The notes beneath the pieces are model-generated. The model was not told where the DNA came from and ran no database searches. It saw only the letters and a program-made list of their open reading frames with translations. A stretch of 43,264 bases of DNA, taken from Acidobacteria bacterium UBA7540. Its GTDB lineage: Bacteria; Acidobacteriota; Terriglobia; UBA7540. A program made the position numbers and the translations under genes. The DNA is taken from positions 123-43,386 of the forward strand of contig DLMI01000155.1 in the NCBI GenBank assembly GCA_002478145.1, given 5' to 3'. Each line of letters opens with the position of its first letter. Within the stretch, counting starts at the first letter, position 1. Below are positions 41,869-43,264 of the stretch, piece after piece.

Positions 41869-42414
41869 TCATCGGAAATTCTTGATCAACACCGCGTCGG
41901 TCTGGTCCGTGCCACGTGAGAGGGCCAAGCGGCCATCGCGAGACCAGTCGAAATAGAAAATCCTGTCCGATGTGAAATGCGTCACCTGCTTTGGCAGGCC
42001 ACCCGCCAGCGGCTGTTCCCAGACGTTATCCACACCATTCACACTGTTGATGAAAGAGATGGCGCGGCCATCGGGGGTCCAAAGAAGAGCAGGGCCGTAA
42101 GTACCGGCCATCGGGAAAACCTTGGCCGGTTGGCCGCCCGCGAAAGGAACTATCGCCAGGCTGGTTGGCTGATTCTGGCCGGGAAAGTACTTGCAAGCGA
42201 TCCACTTGCCGTCCGGAGAGACGGATGGCCAACGTGAGCCGTAGTCCCTCAACTGGGACGCTGGGCCGCCTCCACTCGGAACCTTCATCAGAGTGTACTT
42301 GCCGCCCTGGAGCCGGGTGAAAACCACCCACTGGCCATCCGGCGATATGGCGGGAATCGTGTCCGCCTTGCCCTGAGTAAGCTGTTTCAGAGGACGGGAT
42401 GCTTGCCTGGTCCC
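41869..42414 (-). pseudogene. C-terminal TolB/WD40-repeat fragment
   Basis: The frame runs LKQLTQGKADTIPAISPDGQ, then WVVFTRL, SVSPDGKWIACKYF, LLWTPDGRAISFIN and FDWSRDGRLALSRG, the repeated S-x-DG-x-x-I/V-x-F pattern of WD40-like PD40 propellers. It opens directly after the in-frame stop of the DUF4386 gene with no start codon, and ends at 41869. It is the 3' end of a larger gene, probably a kinase-WD40 fusion; the kinase glycine loop lies just beyond. Confidence 0.7.
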
Positions 42415-43155
42415 TTAGAGGCGCCCTAGCTGGAGTAGCCTTCGGCCAACCAGGAGGTACCAGATCATGATCGCAAGCCCACCACCGCCGGCAATGACCA
42501 ACCCCACGTTAAGGAACGCGGGCACGAAGGCTAGAATGGCTTCAAAGACCATGAGCAGCACATTTCCCAGAATTCCTGCGTAAGCGGTCGCTTTGCTGAA
42601 GACCTTGCCTCTCAGCATGACTACGGAGATTACCAAGCTTGCAAATTCTATGAGGGGAATGCCAGCACGGGTTTGTCCCTCAGCAAGCATCGCCTGCCCT
42701 GCTGCAATCAATAGAGATCTCTGCGCATCGGTAGTAGCACTTGCGTATTGGCCGCTCAGGGAAAGCATCGCGAAGGCCCTATTGCTTGCGATGTAGACCG
42801 CCATCCCCACGAAGAAAAGGATCGTGCCGAACGCCCCGTAAGCTTTGTTGTCTCGCCTGAGGGCGGAGTAGATAGCCAAAAAAGTCGGGGCTAATAGGGC
42901 TGCTCCAATGATATTCAAGAGACCGAGGTTGCGGAGTCCAAGAAACCAATGGGTCTGAAAGAGTGTGAACCAGTCGATGACGGTTACGGTCCGCTGCGTC
43001 AGGCGTGCCACTCCCGGGAGGAAACCGATGAGGACTTCGGCTAGCGGCCCCACTAGCACAATCAGGGCAGTGATTCCACCGAGTTTGTAGAGACCTTTCC
43101 AGCCGGACTCTGCCGTTCCGGCATCAATAACCTGCTTTAGTTCCGATTGCGCCAT
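42415..43155 (-). CDS. DUF4386-like integral membrane protein
   Basis: A 246-aa protein with about six membrane spans (ITALIVLVGPLAEVLIGFLP, LGLLNIIGAALLAPTFLAIY, AFGTILFFVGMAVYIASNRA, IEFASLVISVVML, AYAGILGNVLLMVFEAILAF, VGLVIAGGGGLAIMIWYLLV). The spacing and the FAMLSLSGQYASATT loop fit DUF4386, a family without known function. The ATG at 43155 has GGGAGAA. Its stop directly abuts a WD40 gene fragment in the same frame. Confidence 0.75.
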   Translation of the reverse strand: MAQSELKQVIDAGTAESGWKGLYKLGGITALIVLVGPLAEVLIGFLPGVARLTQRTVTVIDWFTLFQTHWFLGLRNLGLLNIIGAALLAPTFLAIYSALRRDNKAYGAFGTILFFVGMAVYIASNRAFAMLSLSGQYASATTDAQRSLLIAAGQAMLAEGQTRAGIPLIEFASLVISVVMLRGKVFSKATAYAGILGNVLLMVFEAILAFVPAFLNVGLVIAGGGGLAIMIWYLLVGRRLLQLGRL

Positions 43156-43264
43156 TTAGTTCTCCCAGTATTTATCGGGTCGCGGTAGGGATACCAGTTA
43201 CTTGATACCCCCCGCACGGATCCGTACAGGCGCTCATTAGCGCATACGGCTCTTATCGTAGATA

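Noticed and set aside
43156..43190. GATAA motif before the DUF4386 gene as a sigma-28 promoter
   Set aside because: CCGATAA is present but no TAAA lies 15 bases upstream, and the first base of the -10 box is wrong.

Overview
The window looks like a chromosomal piece of an Acidobacteriota genome, probably a soil or metagenome-assembled lineage. This is an inference from gene content: a PadR regulator next to a full-length duplicated orphan permease (ADOP/MacB-like), GC-rich DNA, many serine/threonine kinase and TolB/WD40-type pieces, a small lysine/arginine-rich protein, and intergenic regions filled with degenerate 7-bp tandem repeats. No 16S or complete marker set is present, so the phylum is likely, not proven.

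Layout. 1-4.5 kb: the 3' end of a tRNA (probably Ser), then a minus-strand block with a GNAT acetyltransferase, EF-P, and an NAD-salvage operon (pncB, pncA, universal stress protein). A small plus-strand gene at 1523 sits behind a near-perfect sigma-28 promoter. 4.5-10 kb: a Ser/Thr kinase with zinc-ribbon, PEGA and PDZ parts, a Tat-exported D-2-hydroxyacid dehydrogenase, and a secreted GH27 alpha-galactosidase. 10-26.7 kb: a long all-minus-strand block for signalling and motility. In transcription order it holds an OmpR-type regulator, a degenerate histidine kinase, a sigma-54 activator without a DNA-binding domain, a coiled-coil protein, fliA (sigma-28), a fliM remnant, an HDOD protein, flgM behind a sigma-28 promoter, a 63-aa protein, flgN, flgK, and then a four-gene phosphorelay (hybrid kinase, response regulator with a Cys cluster, BarA-like kinase with two receivers and Hpt, degenerate receiver-GGDEF protein). 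26.7-29.2 kb: gene-poor DNA with strong inverted repeats, an HD-GYP response regulator, and a selenocysteine tRNA (selC) followed by a 54-aa basic protein. 29.6-43.3 kb: accessory genes comprising a secreted LolA-like protein, a membrane spermidine-synthase-like protein, a sugar-nucleotide epimerase, a GGDEF-PilZ protein, a MEDS-domain protein with a tiny coupled upstream ORF, PadR-ADOP, a zinc-ribbon membrane protein, remnants of a Ser/Thr kinase/WD40 gene, and a DUF4386-like membrane protein.

How it fits together. The 10-26.7 kb block appears to join flagellar checkpoint control (FliA/FlgM, sigma-28 promoters, a FlgR-like sigma-54 activator) to a phosphorelay and to c-di-GMP enzymes (HD-GYP, GGDEF-PilZ, degenerate GGDEF). 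Several parts are degenerate: fliM is a 5' stub, flgL is missing after flgK, and flgM and fliA carry implausible C-terminal tails that a one-base change in a G run would remove. The most distinctive non-coding signal is the dispersed heptamer-phased repeat family, present at about ten intergenic sites. Nothing here is a clear defence island, prophage or CRISPR system.
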